Shown here: piece by piece, positions 1 through 7,672 of the stretch | Layout of the letters: every line of letters starts with the position of its first letter | Numbering within the stretch: the stretch's first letter is position 1 | DNA from: an uncultured Caldilineaceae bacterium | GTDB lineage: Bacteria > Chloroflexota > Anaerolineae > Caldilineales > Caldilineaceae | Reading direction: 5' to 3' | DNA length: 64,000 bases | NCBI GenBank assembly: GCA_951813625.1 | Contig: CATOTS010000030.1 | Span: forward strand, 1-64,000 | Made by a program: the position numbers and the translations under genes | The notes under the pieces: generated by a model | Databases searched by the model: none | What the model was told of the DNA's origin: nothing | Seen by the model: the letters and a program-made list of their open reading frames with translations, nothing else

Positions 1-309
1 GAGTGGCTCGACTCCGCGCCGCTGACCGGCTTCACTACCAAGACGATCACCGAACCGGCCCGGCTGAAACGCCATCTGGATACGGTGCGCGCCGACGGCT
101 ACGCGGTCGATGACGAAGAGACCTTCGCCGGCGTGCGCTGCATCGCCGCACCCATCCATGACCACAGCCGCCAAGTGATCGCGGCCCTCGGTATCTCCGG
201 CCCGGCCACCCGCATCACCCGCGAGCAGCTGCCTGATTTCGCAGGGATCGTTATGCAGGCCGCCGCGCAGCTTTCCGCCGACCTCGGCGCGCCCGAGCCC
301 GACCGCTGA
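1..309 (+). CDS. IclR-family transcriptional regulator, C-terminal part (5' end outside window)
   Basis: The reading frame is open from base 1 and ends at a stop at 307-309, so only about the last 102 residues are present. The visible part matches the effector-binding domain of IclR regulators: a TIT-x-L-x-x-x-L segment, then GYAVDDEE, GVRCIAAPI, and a closing GISGP-x-x-R motif. IclR proteins are dimeric DNA-binding regulators that sense small metabolites, often sugar acids or aromatic acids. The N-terminal winged helix lies upstream of the window. It is followed after 48 bp by a glycosidase gene on the same strand, which it may regulate; that link is inference from position. Family assignment is firm; ligand unknown. 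Confidence 0.85.
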   Translation, partial: EWLDSAPLTGFTTKTITEPARLKRHLDTVRADGYAVDDEETFAGVRCIAAPIHDHSRQVIAALGISGPATRITREQLPDFAGIVMQAAAQLSADLGAPEPDR

Positions 310-357
310 CCCTTTCCAACCATCCCAACTGCCGTCCATTTCGCTGAGGAGATACAG

Positions 358-2772
358 ATGAGCCCCGCTTCCCATTCGCCGTCCGGCCGCCTCTTCCCGC
401 CCCACCTGCTCCATGCCCGCTGGCGCACCTTCGAGGCGGACGGCTACTCGCAGCCGGTCACCGGCGTCATCTACCGCGGCGAGCCGCGCCCCACCTGCGG
501 CATGCCCCTGGGCGGGCTCGACACCGGCTGCATCGACATCGAGCCCAACGGCATGTACGGCTACAACACCATCTTCAATCACCTGGTCGAGCCGCGCGCG
601 CTGCTCAACCTGCCCATGCTCGGCCTCGCCTGCCGCGACCATGACGGCGCCGATCGCGCCTGGATCCTGGTCTCCGACACACTGGGCAAGCGCGACACGC
701 CCCAGCCGGCCCAGAGCGCCGTCACCTTCCCGCCCACCGACTACGCCCCCCTCTTTGACGAGACCAGCCTCGCCGGCGCAGCCATCGCCGACTCGATCGA
801 CTACTGGGGCCACTATCCGGTCCTCGACATGGAGTTCAACAGCGGCGCGCCGGTCACCGTCGGCCTGCGCGCCTGGTCGCCCTTTATCCCCGGCGATACA
901 GCCGTTTCGATGACGCCCGGCGCGGTCTTCGAAATCCACCTGCGCAACCCCGACAGCGCCGCCCACAGCGGCAATCTCGTCTTCAACTTTCCCGGCTTCA
1001 ACCCCCACGAACCGGCGGCCGGCGAGGGCGTTCAACGAGAATCATTGACCGGCCCGCTCAACGGCGTCCACGTGCGCAGCCGCAGCCGCGGCGACGCCTG
1101 GGAGATGGAATACGTGCTGGCCGCGCTACATGACGGCGCGCCCGTGCAGCACGGCGGCGCGCTCAACGCCGACAAGGACGCCTGGAGCCGCATCGGCGAC
1201 CGGCTGCCGCCGCCTTCCAAGGATGACAGCGGCGCGGCGCTCGCCATTCCCTTCGACCTCGCGCCCGGCGCAGCGCAGACCGTGCGCGTCGTCCTGGCCT
1301 GGCACGCGCCCCACTGGCGCGCCGGCGGCAGCCCGGCCCACGAGGAGACACCGCTCTTCACGCACATGTACGCGCGCCACCACCCCGACGCGCTCACCAC
1401 CGCCAACTTCCTGGCCAGGAACCACGCGACGCTGCTGCGACGCGTCATCACCTGGCAGGAGACGCTCTACAACGCGCCCGAGCTGCCCGGCTGGCTCGCC
1501 GACGCGCTGATCAACAACCTGCACCTGGTCCCCGAATGCAGCATCTGGGGCCAGGCGCAGCCGCCGCTCGGCGACTGGTGCGCGCCCGAGGACGGCCTCT
1601 TCGGTCTGAACGAATGTCCGCGCGGCTGCCCGCAGATCGAGTGCCTGCCCTGCAGCTTCTACGGCAACATCCCCCTCGTCTACTTCTTCCCCGAGGCCGC
1701 GCTCTCCACACTGCGCGGCTACAAGGCCTACCAGTTCCCCGACGGGCGCCCACCGTGGATCTTCGGCGGCATTACCGCCACAGACGAGGCCAACCACCCC
1801 GGCTACGGCCTCAGCGCGCCCGACGTCGGCTACCAGACCGTCCTCAACGGCGCCTGCTACGTCATTATGTTCGACCGCTACTGGCAGGCCTGGGGCGACG
1901 ACGACATCCTGGCCGAGTTCTGGGACTCGCTCAAACGCTGCAACGACTTCTCGATGAACCTGCGCCCCGCCTACGGCCCGTCCCAGGTGATGGCGATGCC
2001 GGCGCCCGGCACCGACTCGCACGGCCTCGGCGACACCGAATGGTTCGAGGCGCCGGAACCCGGCTGGAAGGGCTATGTCACCCATGCCGGCGGCGTGCGC
2101 ATGGCGCAGGTGCAAATCATGCGGCGCATGGCCGCAGCCATGAACGACGACGCCTATCTCGCCAGCTGCGACAGCTGGCTTGAAGCCGGCGCGCAGGCCC
2201 TTGAGGAGCATCTGTGGGCGGGCGAATACTATCTCAACTTCCACGAACCGGAGACGGGACAGAAGTCCGACCTGGTCTTTGGCTACCAGCTGGACGGCCA
2301 GTGGGTGACCGACTGGCACGGCGTCGGCGGCGTCTTCCCAGAGCCGCGCGTCGAGAAAACGCTGCAGACGCTCGCCGCCGCCAACTGCGCGCTCAGCCAG
2401 TCGGGCGCGGTCAACTACGCCACCGCCGACGGCGGCCCGGCCAAGGTCGGCGGCTACGGCACCTTCAGCTACTTCCCGCCGGAGCTCTACATGCTGGCGA
2501 TGACCTTCATGTACAACGGGCAGCAGGAGTTTGGCCGCGACCTGCTGCAACGCTGCCTGCACAACATCACCTGCCGCTGGGGCTACACCTGGGACGCGCC
2601 CAATACGGTGCGCGGCGACGCCGACACCGGCCAGCGCGCCTTCGGCGCCGACTACTACCAGAACATGATGCTCTGGGCAGTCCCCGCCGCGCTCCAAAAC
2701 CAGGACCTGACCGGCCCGATGCAGGCGGGCGGCCTGGTGGAACGGGTCATTGCAGCGGGAAGACGAGTGTAG
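358..2772 (+). CDS. Glycoside hydrolase family 116-type (GBA2-like / DUF608) protein
   Basis: An 804-residue protein without an obvious signal peptide, so probably cytoplasmic. The N-terminal third carries the GGLDTG-x-IDIEPNG-type motif near residues 50-70 typical of the GH116 N-terminal beta domain. The C-terminal half carries the (alpha/alpha)6 region, with GGYGTFSYFPPELYMLAM and a WGYTWDAPN segment near residues 700-750. Family members hydrolyse beta-glucosides, beta-xylosides or glucosylceramide; the substrate here cannot be told. The start is supported by the purine-rich GAGGAGATACAG just upstream of the ATG. It follows an IclR regulator gene. High GC matches the chromosome. A second, poorer possibility is another six-hairpin glycosidase family. 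Confidence 0.8.
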   Translation: MSPASHSPSGRLFPPHLLHARWRTFEADGYSQPVTGVIYRGEPRPTCGMPLGGLDTGCIDIEPNGMYGYNTIFNHLVEPRALLNLPMLGLACRDHDGADRAWILVSDTLGKRDTPQPAQSAVTFPPTDYAPLFDETSLAGAAIADSIDYWGHYPVLDMEFNSGAPVTVGLRAWSPFIPGDTAVSMTPGAVFEIHLRNPDSAAHSGNLVFNFPGFNPHEPAAGEGVQRESLTGPLNGVHVRSRSRGDAWEMEYVLAALHDGAPVQHGGALNADKDAWSRIGDRLPPPSKDDSGAALAIPFDLAPGAAQTVRVVLAWHAPHWRAGGSPAHEETPLFTHMYARHHPDALTTANFLARNHATLLRRVITWQETLYNAPELPGWLADALINNLHLVPECSIWGQAQPPLGDWCAPEDGLFGLNECPRGCPQIECLPCSFYGNIPLVYFFPEAALSTLRGYKAYQFPDGRPPWIFGGITATDEANHPGYGLSAPDVGYQTVLNGACYVIMFDRYWQAWGDDDILAEFWDSLKRCNDFSMNLRPAYGPSQVMAMPAPGTDSHGLGDTEWFEAPEPGWKGYVTHAGGVRMAQVQIMRRMAAAMNDDAYLASCDSWLEAGAQALEEHLWAGEYYLNFHEPETGQKSDLVFGYQLDGQWVTDWHGVGGVFPEPRVEKTLQTLAAANCALSQSGAVNYATADGGPAKVGGYGTFSYFPPELYMLAMTFMYNGQQEFGRDLLQRCLHNITCRWGYTWDAPNTVRGDADTGQRAFGADYYQNMMLWAVPAALQNQDLTGPMQAGGLVERVIAAGRRV

Positions 2773-2858
2773 TATCTAGTTTTCGGTTTCTAGTTTTTTG
2801 GCGGGGCATCATCTTCATTATCCAAACTGCGAAGCAGGATGTGACGGAGGTGAATCCA

Positions 2859-3812
2859 GTGCGATACCCTATCCCGATTACAGAAGAACTGATCGACGAG
2901 CTGTTCCCTTTCTGGGAATTCGTATATGGACAGGTCTTCCCGGACATAGGTCGCGAGGTTTTCCTCGGTGCCGAAGAGGCCTACAGCCGCAGTACGCTCT
3001 ACATGCACAGAGAGGGCAGCCGCCTGGCCAGCACCTGCTTTAGCATGCATTCGAAGACCGTCCCGGCCCTGGCCGGGTTCAGCGAAGTAGCCACCGACCC
3101 CCTGCTTCGCGGGCGCGGCATCGCCACCGAGCTGTGCGGCCAGGCCGTCGAGGATGTTCGCGCCGGCGGCGGCGAAGCCTTCTTCCTCGGAACCTACAAC
3201 CCCGCCGCCGCGCGCATCTACCACCGGCTCGGCTGGCGCAAGCTCGCCGGAGCCGAGGTGATGGTCAATATCCTCAGCGGCGAATCCCCCGAAGCCTTCC
3301 TGGTGGACTACTTCAGCGGCGGGTCGGCAGAGATCGTCGAAGCGACGCCCGCCGACCGGCTGCCGATGATCCCGCTGCTTCTCTGTCCGCACGACTGGCA
3401 GGTGCTCGACGCCAACACGAACTGCCGCTCAACCCGCTACGCCACCCAGAAATCCTGCATGGGGCTCTATGTGCGCTATCAGCCGATTCAGCGGGATGGC
3501 GGCGCATGGTTCGCCGCCAGGACGGACGAAGGGAAGGTCGTCGGGCTGGCCACGGCCCGCCGCGATGACGCCGGCGATTTCCAGGTCGACGGCTTCGCCC
3601 ACGCCCGTTTTGCCGCGGCGCGGGTGCCGCTGCTGCAGGCCGCGATCGACGCAGGCGCAGCGCAGCGCCCGCCCCGGTGCTACGCGGTAGTCTCTGTCGA
3701 AGATGAAGAGAAAAGGGCTTTGTTCGAGACGCTGGGGTTTCGCACAACCGGTGCAGGAAAGGCGTTCGCACTGGACGGCAGGGATGTGGCCTCGATCAGG
3801 ATGGAGAGATAG
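2859..3812 (+). CDS. GNAT-family N-acetyltransferase
   Basis: A 317-residue protein. I place the start at the GTG at 2859 because a GGAGG lies eight bases upstream; in-frame GTGs at 2841 and 2850 are alternatives. An ORF open much further upstream in this frame is just antisense-free read-through across the previous gene. Residues roughly 65-130 show the GNAT acetyl-CoA motif (SEVATDPLLRGRGIA) and the beta5-alpha4 signature NPAAARIYHRLGW. The C-terminal half looks like a second, degenerate GNAT fold, as in two-domain acetyltransferases. It would transfer an acyl group from CoA to an unknown amine. The 86-bp gap to the glycosidase gene holds a TCTAGTTTTCGGTTTCTAG stretch related to AT-rich repeats seen elsewhere in the window. 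Confidence 0.75.
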   Translation: MRYPIPITEELIDELFPFWEFVYGQVFPDIGREVFLGAEEAYSRSTLYMHREGSRLASTCFSMHSKTVPALAGFSEVATDPLLRGRGIATELCGQAVEDVRAGGGEAFFLGTYNPAAARIYHRLGWRKLAGAEVMVNILSGESPEAFLVDYFSGGSAEIVEATPADRLPMIPLLLCPHDWQVLDANTNCRSTRYATQKSCMGLYVRYQPIQRDGGAWFAARTDEGKVVGLATARRDDAGDFQVDGFAHARFAAARVPLLQAAIDAGAAQRPPRCYAVVSVEDEEKRALFETLGFRTTGAGKAFALDGRDVASIRMER

Positions 3813-3930
3813 ACGCCGGCCTATCGATCTCTTCCTGCCAATCAATCCCGGCATCTCACTAAACGCGCGATTTGCCAACTGCCCGTTTTGAGTCCGGCGA
3901 GCGCCCACTAAAAACTCGAAACTGAAAACT

Positions 3931-4842
3931 TCAAACCGAATATCCGTCCTGGTTGAGCTTGCGCCAATCGGGCCGGTAGCCGCGCCCGCTGTCGAAGCCG
4001 TATGACGGGCGAATCTGGTTCGGGCTGATCCACGGCCACGCCTGACCGCCGATGATGCGGTAGTCGTCGCCCCTGCCGCACAGCCAGTAAAACATGTGCG
4101 CCACATAGCGCGCCTGGTTGTGCCCGCCATAGTAGGCGTTCTGCAGATCGAAATCCGGCTCGACGATCCAGTCGCGCTGCGGCGGAGAGGTACGCCAGTA
4201 GTTGTATTTGAGCATGTGGCGCCTGCCTTTCGCGGTGGAAAGGCCGCGGCGATGCAGGATGCTCTGGTGGTGGATGCCGATCGTGCCGGCCGGGCCCTCG
4301 GCGTAGACGCCGTTCTCCTCGTTGGGCCGCTTGGTCGGCGCGATGTGCGAGCCGGGCACCAGCTCGGTCGGCCCCAGTTCGACCGGCGTATCCTGCGGGA
4401 AGTAGAAGACCTCGACAAAGTTGAGCTCGGGGCCGAAGACGTGGTCGGCGTCGTGATGCCAGCCCTGCGCCGGACTCGGGCACTTGACGTGGTGATGGCT
4501 CGCCAGGATCGGCAGGCCCACGTTGGCCCCCAGCAGCGAGCGCATCACGCCCATCACCTGCGGATTGAGCAGCACATGCTCGACGAACCACGCTTCCAGG
4601 AAGATCGTGCTCGGCTCGTGCGATGCCCGAATGCGCTCCAGGTCCGCCTCCGTCATCCCGTCGGGGATGTAGCTCGGATTGGCGGGAATCTTCCCTTCCA
4701 GGTAGTCGCAGCTGCGCTGGTTGATCTCATCCGGCACCACGCCTTCCAGCAGCAGGTAGCCCTCGCGGCAGAAATCCAGCACCTGCGAGTCGGTTAGCGT
4801 CGGCTCGCAATCGCACGTGTGATTGACTTTATCGTGGATCAT
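3931..4842 (-). CDS. Phytanoyl-CoA dioxygenase (PhyH) family protein, copy 1
   Basis: A 303-residue Fe(II)/2-oxoglutarate oxygenase of the PhyH family. The iron ligands fit a jelly-roll H-x-D motif in WHHDAD near residue 140 and a distal His in the IHHQSILHRRG segment near 210-215, followed by the conserved RHMLKYNYWR stretch containing the Arg expected to bind 2-oxoglutarate. The PTELVPGSH motif is also typical. Family members hydroxylate lipids or small molecules, and large PhyH expansions are known in sponge-associated bacteria; the substrate is unknown. It is preceded by a GGAGAGGGAGATG ribosome site. A paralogue lies at 6346-7194, transcribed the same way but separated by low-GC debris. 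Confidence 0.88.
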   Translation of the reverse strand: MIHDKVNHTCDCEPTLTDSQVLDFCREGYLLLEGVVPDEINQRSCDYLEGKIPANPSYIPDGMTEADLERIRASHEPSTIFLEAWFVEHVLLNPQVMGVMRSLLGANVGLPILASHHHVKCPSPAQGWHHDADHVFGPELNFVEVFYFPQDTPVELGPTELVPGSHIAPTKRPNEENGVYAEGPAGTIGIHHQSILHRRGLSTAKGRRHMLKYNYWRTSPPQRDWIVEPDFDLQNAYYGGHNQARYVAHMFYWLCGRGDDYRIIGGQAWPWISPNQIRPSYGFDSGRGYRPDWRKLNQDGYSV

Positions 4843-4897
4843 CTCCCTCTCCTCAGTGGCATTGTGGTGACGATCAATCTATCACAATTGCGCGCAA

Positions 4898-5849
4898 TTG
4901 GAAACAGAATGTGCCGAGCGTCGGTATACCAAGAAGGAGCTATTGGCAGCTGCGTACCTCAACCTGGATTTCAGACTCCAAGTGAAATCAAGAGGAAGTG
5001 CCCTTACAAGACACCTTGAGACAGTCTGCCTATATTGTGGCTATCGGCGTAACTACTGAGCCACATACAGCATCGGTCTCGACCAGTCTTCCATCCCCGC
5101 CGCCATTCAGATTATCTGATTGCGTATTCGGTTGGCCGCCACCACGTTGGATAAGCCACACTGCAGGAATGACAGCGTACCGTCGGTGAGCGATGGTTTT
5201 GGAGGGGGGCGTTGCGGGGGGAGTCCCCCCGCACAAGGGAGGGCCGCAGGCCCGACCGCCCAAAAAGCTAAGGAGATAGAAAACACCTTCGCTCGCCTCA
5301 TTCATGGTCGCAGACTGATAGCGGCTGAGTAGTTACCTATCAGCAAGCAATCTGGCACTACGAGACGCTGCAGATTCGAGACAAGCCAAATGGCTACAGT
5401 ATGGCGCGGGTGGATTACAACGTAGTGGTCATGAGCCATGCGCTTGCCAATGCATTGGGCTCAATAGAGGCCACTGGTATGACCCTGATTCCGGTGGGGG
5501 GCAGGGCAGCGAACCGACCGAGTGGTATGGCTGGCGTTGCGACCACACCCTCCCTCCCTTGCAGATTCCGCCGACTCGCCTGCCCACATGGCAAACGCGT
5601 ACAGGGCAGTGCGGGCCCAACCACGGGTTTGACAAATTTTACTCCGAAATGTTTTACGACAGGAGCAGCTTTGACGCCCGCGACTTTAACTACACACATG
5701 AATTTTTTGGAGACGGGCCTACTGGTGGGAGCAAAGGAATGGTGATTTCGCCGCGAGTATACCGGTTGCTCATTGAACTGGATAAAGGCAGACGCTGGAT
5801 GTGCGAACCGGTGCGCTTCATCGATCGGCAGAGAGGCATCGTTTCTTAA
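4898..5849 (+). pseudogene. Disrupted gene of about 200 codons, split by a MITE and frameshifted
   Basis: Removing the 288-bp element at 5049-5336 plus one copy of its 8-bp target duplication joins two reading frames without a gap: upstream frame ...YTKKELLAAAYLNLDF...RHLETVCLYCGY, downstream QQAIWHYETLQIRDK...DYNVVVMSHALANALG. A second lesion, a one-base shift in the G run at about 5493-5500, moves the frame again, after which EPTEWYGWRC...FDKFYSEMFYD...MVISPRVYRLL...CEPVRFIDR runs to the stop at 5849. A TTG at 4898 is the only plausible start after the upstream stop. The order of features (a CxxCG-like pair, then an ISPRVYRLL-type helix and PVR end) faintly recalls double-CXXCG immunity proteins, but I do not assign a family. 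GC content is lower than in flanking genes. Confidence 0.6.
5049..5336 (-). mobile_element. MITE family 1 (GTAA ends), copy 1
   Basis: A 288-bp element bounded by imperfect inverted ends: GTAACTACTGAGCC at 5049 and GGCTGAGTAGTTAC ending at 5336. It is flanked by an imperfect 8-bp direct repeat, CTATCGGC (5041-5048) and CTATCAGC (5337-5344). It is the reverse complement of the copies at 44854-45161 and 59575-59861. The shared 56-bp core is at 5203-5258 and includes a GCGGGGGG/CCCCCCGC hairpin. No transposase is encoded. GTAA ends with 8-bp duplications fit IS66-type mobilisation in trans, which is inference from family knowledge. Confidence 0.88.
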
Positions 5850-5943
5850 TTCTTGTCTTGTACCTGTCACGCGGGATGGCAGGCCCAGTCGTGATACTGA
5901 TATTTTCAACAAGCCGCTCCCTTACCGCCCGGCAGCCAGCGTC

Positions 5944-6342
5944 TCAGGAGCGGTTCACTGTCCTTGCATAATGGGTTTCAGGAGAAGAAAGTCTAAGGAG
6001 GGGCGAGATTCGCCGCGCGTCCACACTGGGTGAGCAACCGGACTGTACAGACAATGGCTGGCCAACCACGCCCTGCTCGATGACAAGGGCGTCGAGCGTT
6101 GTGCCAAGCGCGCGGGCGATGCGGGTCAGGGCGGATGTGGAGCCGGGCTTGCGTCCTCACTCGATCTCGGATAGATAGCTGACCGAGATTCCCGTGCTTG
6201 CGGAAAGCTCGCGCTGCGTGATGCCGAGGTACTTCCGGAGCGCGAGGATAGGGCTCTGCCCGCGAACAATAGCCACAGCCACTTCGTGTGGAACGCGGCA
6301 TCCATCTTCGGCATCGAGAGCGGCCAGTTTGTCTTCAATCAT
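5944..6342 (-). pseudogene. XRE-type antitoxin-like gene with premature stop
   Basis: The ORF starting at 6342 gives 61 residues ending in a helix-turn-helix ITQRELSASTGISVSYLSEIE and then hits TGA at 6157-6159. Reading through continues as GRKPGS...ALTRIARALGTTLDALV, the expected second half of an XRE domain, so an Arg codon (CGA in SEIERGRKPGS-type proteins) has probably mutated to TGA. The read-through frame stays open to 5944, but homology is believable only to about 6085. The ATG lies three bases after the stop of the PhyH gene, so it is translated in that operon. Proteins of this size and type are usually antitoxins of HigA kind; no partner toxin is present next to it. Confidence 0.6.
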
Positions 6343-6345
6343 GCT

Positions 6346-7194
6346 TCACAGCCCCGGGGGAACGCCGTAGGGCGCATCGGTAAAGCGCGCCGCCGACCCG
6401 TTCAGCGGCCACGTCTGCCCGCCCTCGGTCCGGAACTGCGTATGCTTGCCGCACAGCCACAGGAACATCTCGGCCGCATGGCTCGCCGCCAACCAAATGT
6501 CGCGGTAGTAGCCGGAGTCTCCCGCCGGCAGGTAGGGCGCGTTGCCGAAGTCGAAATCGGGGTCGATACACCAGTCGCGCTGCGGCGGCGCGGTGCGAAA
6601 ATAGTTATACTTCAGGTTATTCCTCACCCCCGGCTTCTGCGCCCGCGTCGACGTCGAGCGCCGGTGCCAGATCGAGTAGACCGTGATGAAGATCGAGCCG
6701 GCCGGCCCGGCCATGTACTCGCTGCCGCGCACACGGTCCAGGTGCTTGAGGTGGTCATTGGCCGAGTAGAGAAGATGCGTCCCGGGGATAATCTCTGTCG
6801 GCCCCATCTCCATCGTGCATTCTTGCGGCAGATAGAAGACCTGCAGGTTGCGCAGCTCATGCGTGAACTTCGAATTGCCGTCGCGGTGCCAAGCCTGTGC
6901 CTCTGTCGGATATTCAACGCGGTGGTTGCTCATCAGCAGCGGCAGCCCGAAATTCACCCCCAGCAGCGACCGCACCGCACCCGCCGCTTGCGGATTCTTG
7001 ATCACACCCTCCACAAACCAGTCCTCGTACAGGAACTCGGTCGGCTCGTGCGAGGTGTTCTCCGCCAGAAAGGCGCGCACGCGTTCGTTGATTTCTTCCG
7101 GCACGACCGCCTCCAGCCGGAGATATCCCCGCTTGCACACGTCCAGCACCTCGTTATCGCTCAGCGTCGGCTCACAGTCGTAGTAGCTTTTCAT
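6346..7194 (-). CDS. Phytanoyl-CoA dioxygenase (PhyH) family protein, copy 2
   Basis: A 282-residue paralogue of the gene at 3931-4842. I start it at the ATG at 7194 (MKSYYDCEPTLSDNEVLDVC...), with GTGGAGGTAAGG upstream; a longer frame to 7302 would overlap the preceding gene. The two paralogues share the opening CEPTL-S/D-x-x-VLD-C segment, the WHRDG/WHHDA iron site (H-x-D), a GPTEIIPGTH motif, a distal IWHRRSTS His and NNLKYNYFRTAPPQRDW. It is expected to be an Fe(II)/2-oxoglutarate dioxygenase of unknown substrate. It is the last intact gene of the minus-strand sugar ABC cluster; four bases separate its start from the stop of the preceding small gene, implying translational coupling. Confidence 0.88.
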   Translation of the reverse strand: MKSYYDCEPTLSDNEVLDVCKRGYLRLEAVVPEEINERVRAFLAENTSHEPTEFLYEDWFVEGVIKNPQAAGAVRSLLGVNFGLPLLMSNHRVEYPTEAQAWHRDGNSKFTHELRNLQVFYLPQECTMEMGPTEIIPGTHLLYSANDHLKHLDRVRGSEYMAGPAGSIFITVYSIWHRRSTSTRAQKPGVRNNLKYNYFRTAPPQRDWCIDPDFDFGNAPYLPAGDSGYYRDIWLAASHAAEMFLWLCGKHTQFRTEGGQTWPLNGSAARFTDAPYGVPPGL

Positions 7195-7198
7195 CGCC

Positions 7199-7561
7199 TT
7201 ACCTCCACTTCTCCAGAATGAACTCACAACCGAGGCCGGTGGGCCGGTTCTCATCCGGCACCAGCGCCAGATTGGGAAACTGCACGATCCGCCAGCCGTC
7301 ATTCATCGCGTCCAGCACCGTCTCGTAGGGCCACGGGTCGCCCGGATGCTGCTCGACGACCTCGCCGTCCTGCACCAGCGACAGGCCGATCACCTGCGCC
7401 GCCACCGACGTATGGCTGGCCTGCAGGTAGAGCAGCTCTTGCCGGCCGCCGCCCCCGCGACGCAGCGTCTCGATCACCGCCTGCAGCTGCTCTTCCGTCA
7501 GCGCGCTCTCTTGCAGCGCCTCGATACAGCCCTCAAGCTGTTGAATCGCCGTCTGCGCCAT
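7199..7561 (-). CDS. Small conserved-looking protein of unknown function
   Basis: A 120-residue soluble protein with a helical N-terminus (MAQTAIQQLEGCIEALQESALTEEQLQAVIETL) followed by a beta-rich half containing GDPWPYETVLDAMNDGWRIVQFPN. I recognise no domain. A strong GGAGAGGGAG ribosome site precedes the ATG at 7561. It sits between the sugar-binding protein gene and the PhyH gene, with only four bases to the latter, so it may act with the dioxygenase, for example as a partner or dosage-linked accessory. That link is inference. A 17-bp perfect hairpin separates it from the binding-protein gene. Confidence 0.65.
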   Translation of the reverse strand: MAQTAIQQLEGCIEALQESALTEEQLQAVIETLRRGGGGRQELLYLQASHTSVAAQVIGLSLVQDGEVVEQHPGDPWPYETVLDAMNDGWRIVQFPNLALVPDENRPTGLGCEFILEKWR

Positions 7562-7580
7562 CTCCCTCTCCTGAAAGTGC

Positions 7581-7619
7581 GCCGGTCATGGGGGCGCACG
7601 CAGCGCCCCCATGACCGGC
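7581..7619. terminator. Perfect 17-bp hairpin between ABC binding-protein gene and downstream genes
   Basis: Arms GCCGGTCATGGGGGCGC (7581-7597) and its exact complement (7603-7619) enclose a five-base loop. Transcription runs right to left, so the hairpin follows the solute-binding-protein gene and precedes the 7199-7561 gene. No U tract is obvious on either side, so it may be an attenuating or mRNA-stabilising structure rather than a simple terminator. Confidence 0.6.
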
Positions 7620-7672
7620 TCTTGACAGCCCTTCTCAGCGTCGGCGCAGGTCGCCCTGCTGCCCGCCGCTCC

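Noticed and set aside
1126..2697. 523-codon minus-strand ORF opposite the GH116 gene
   Set aside because: Antisense shadow of a GC-rich gene; composition is Val/Gly/Ala/Arg-rich without motifs, while the plus strand has clear domain motifs.
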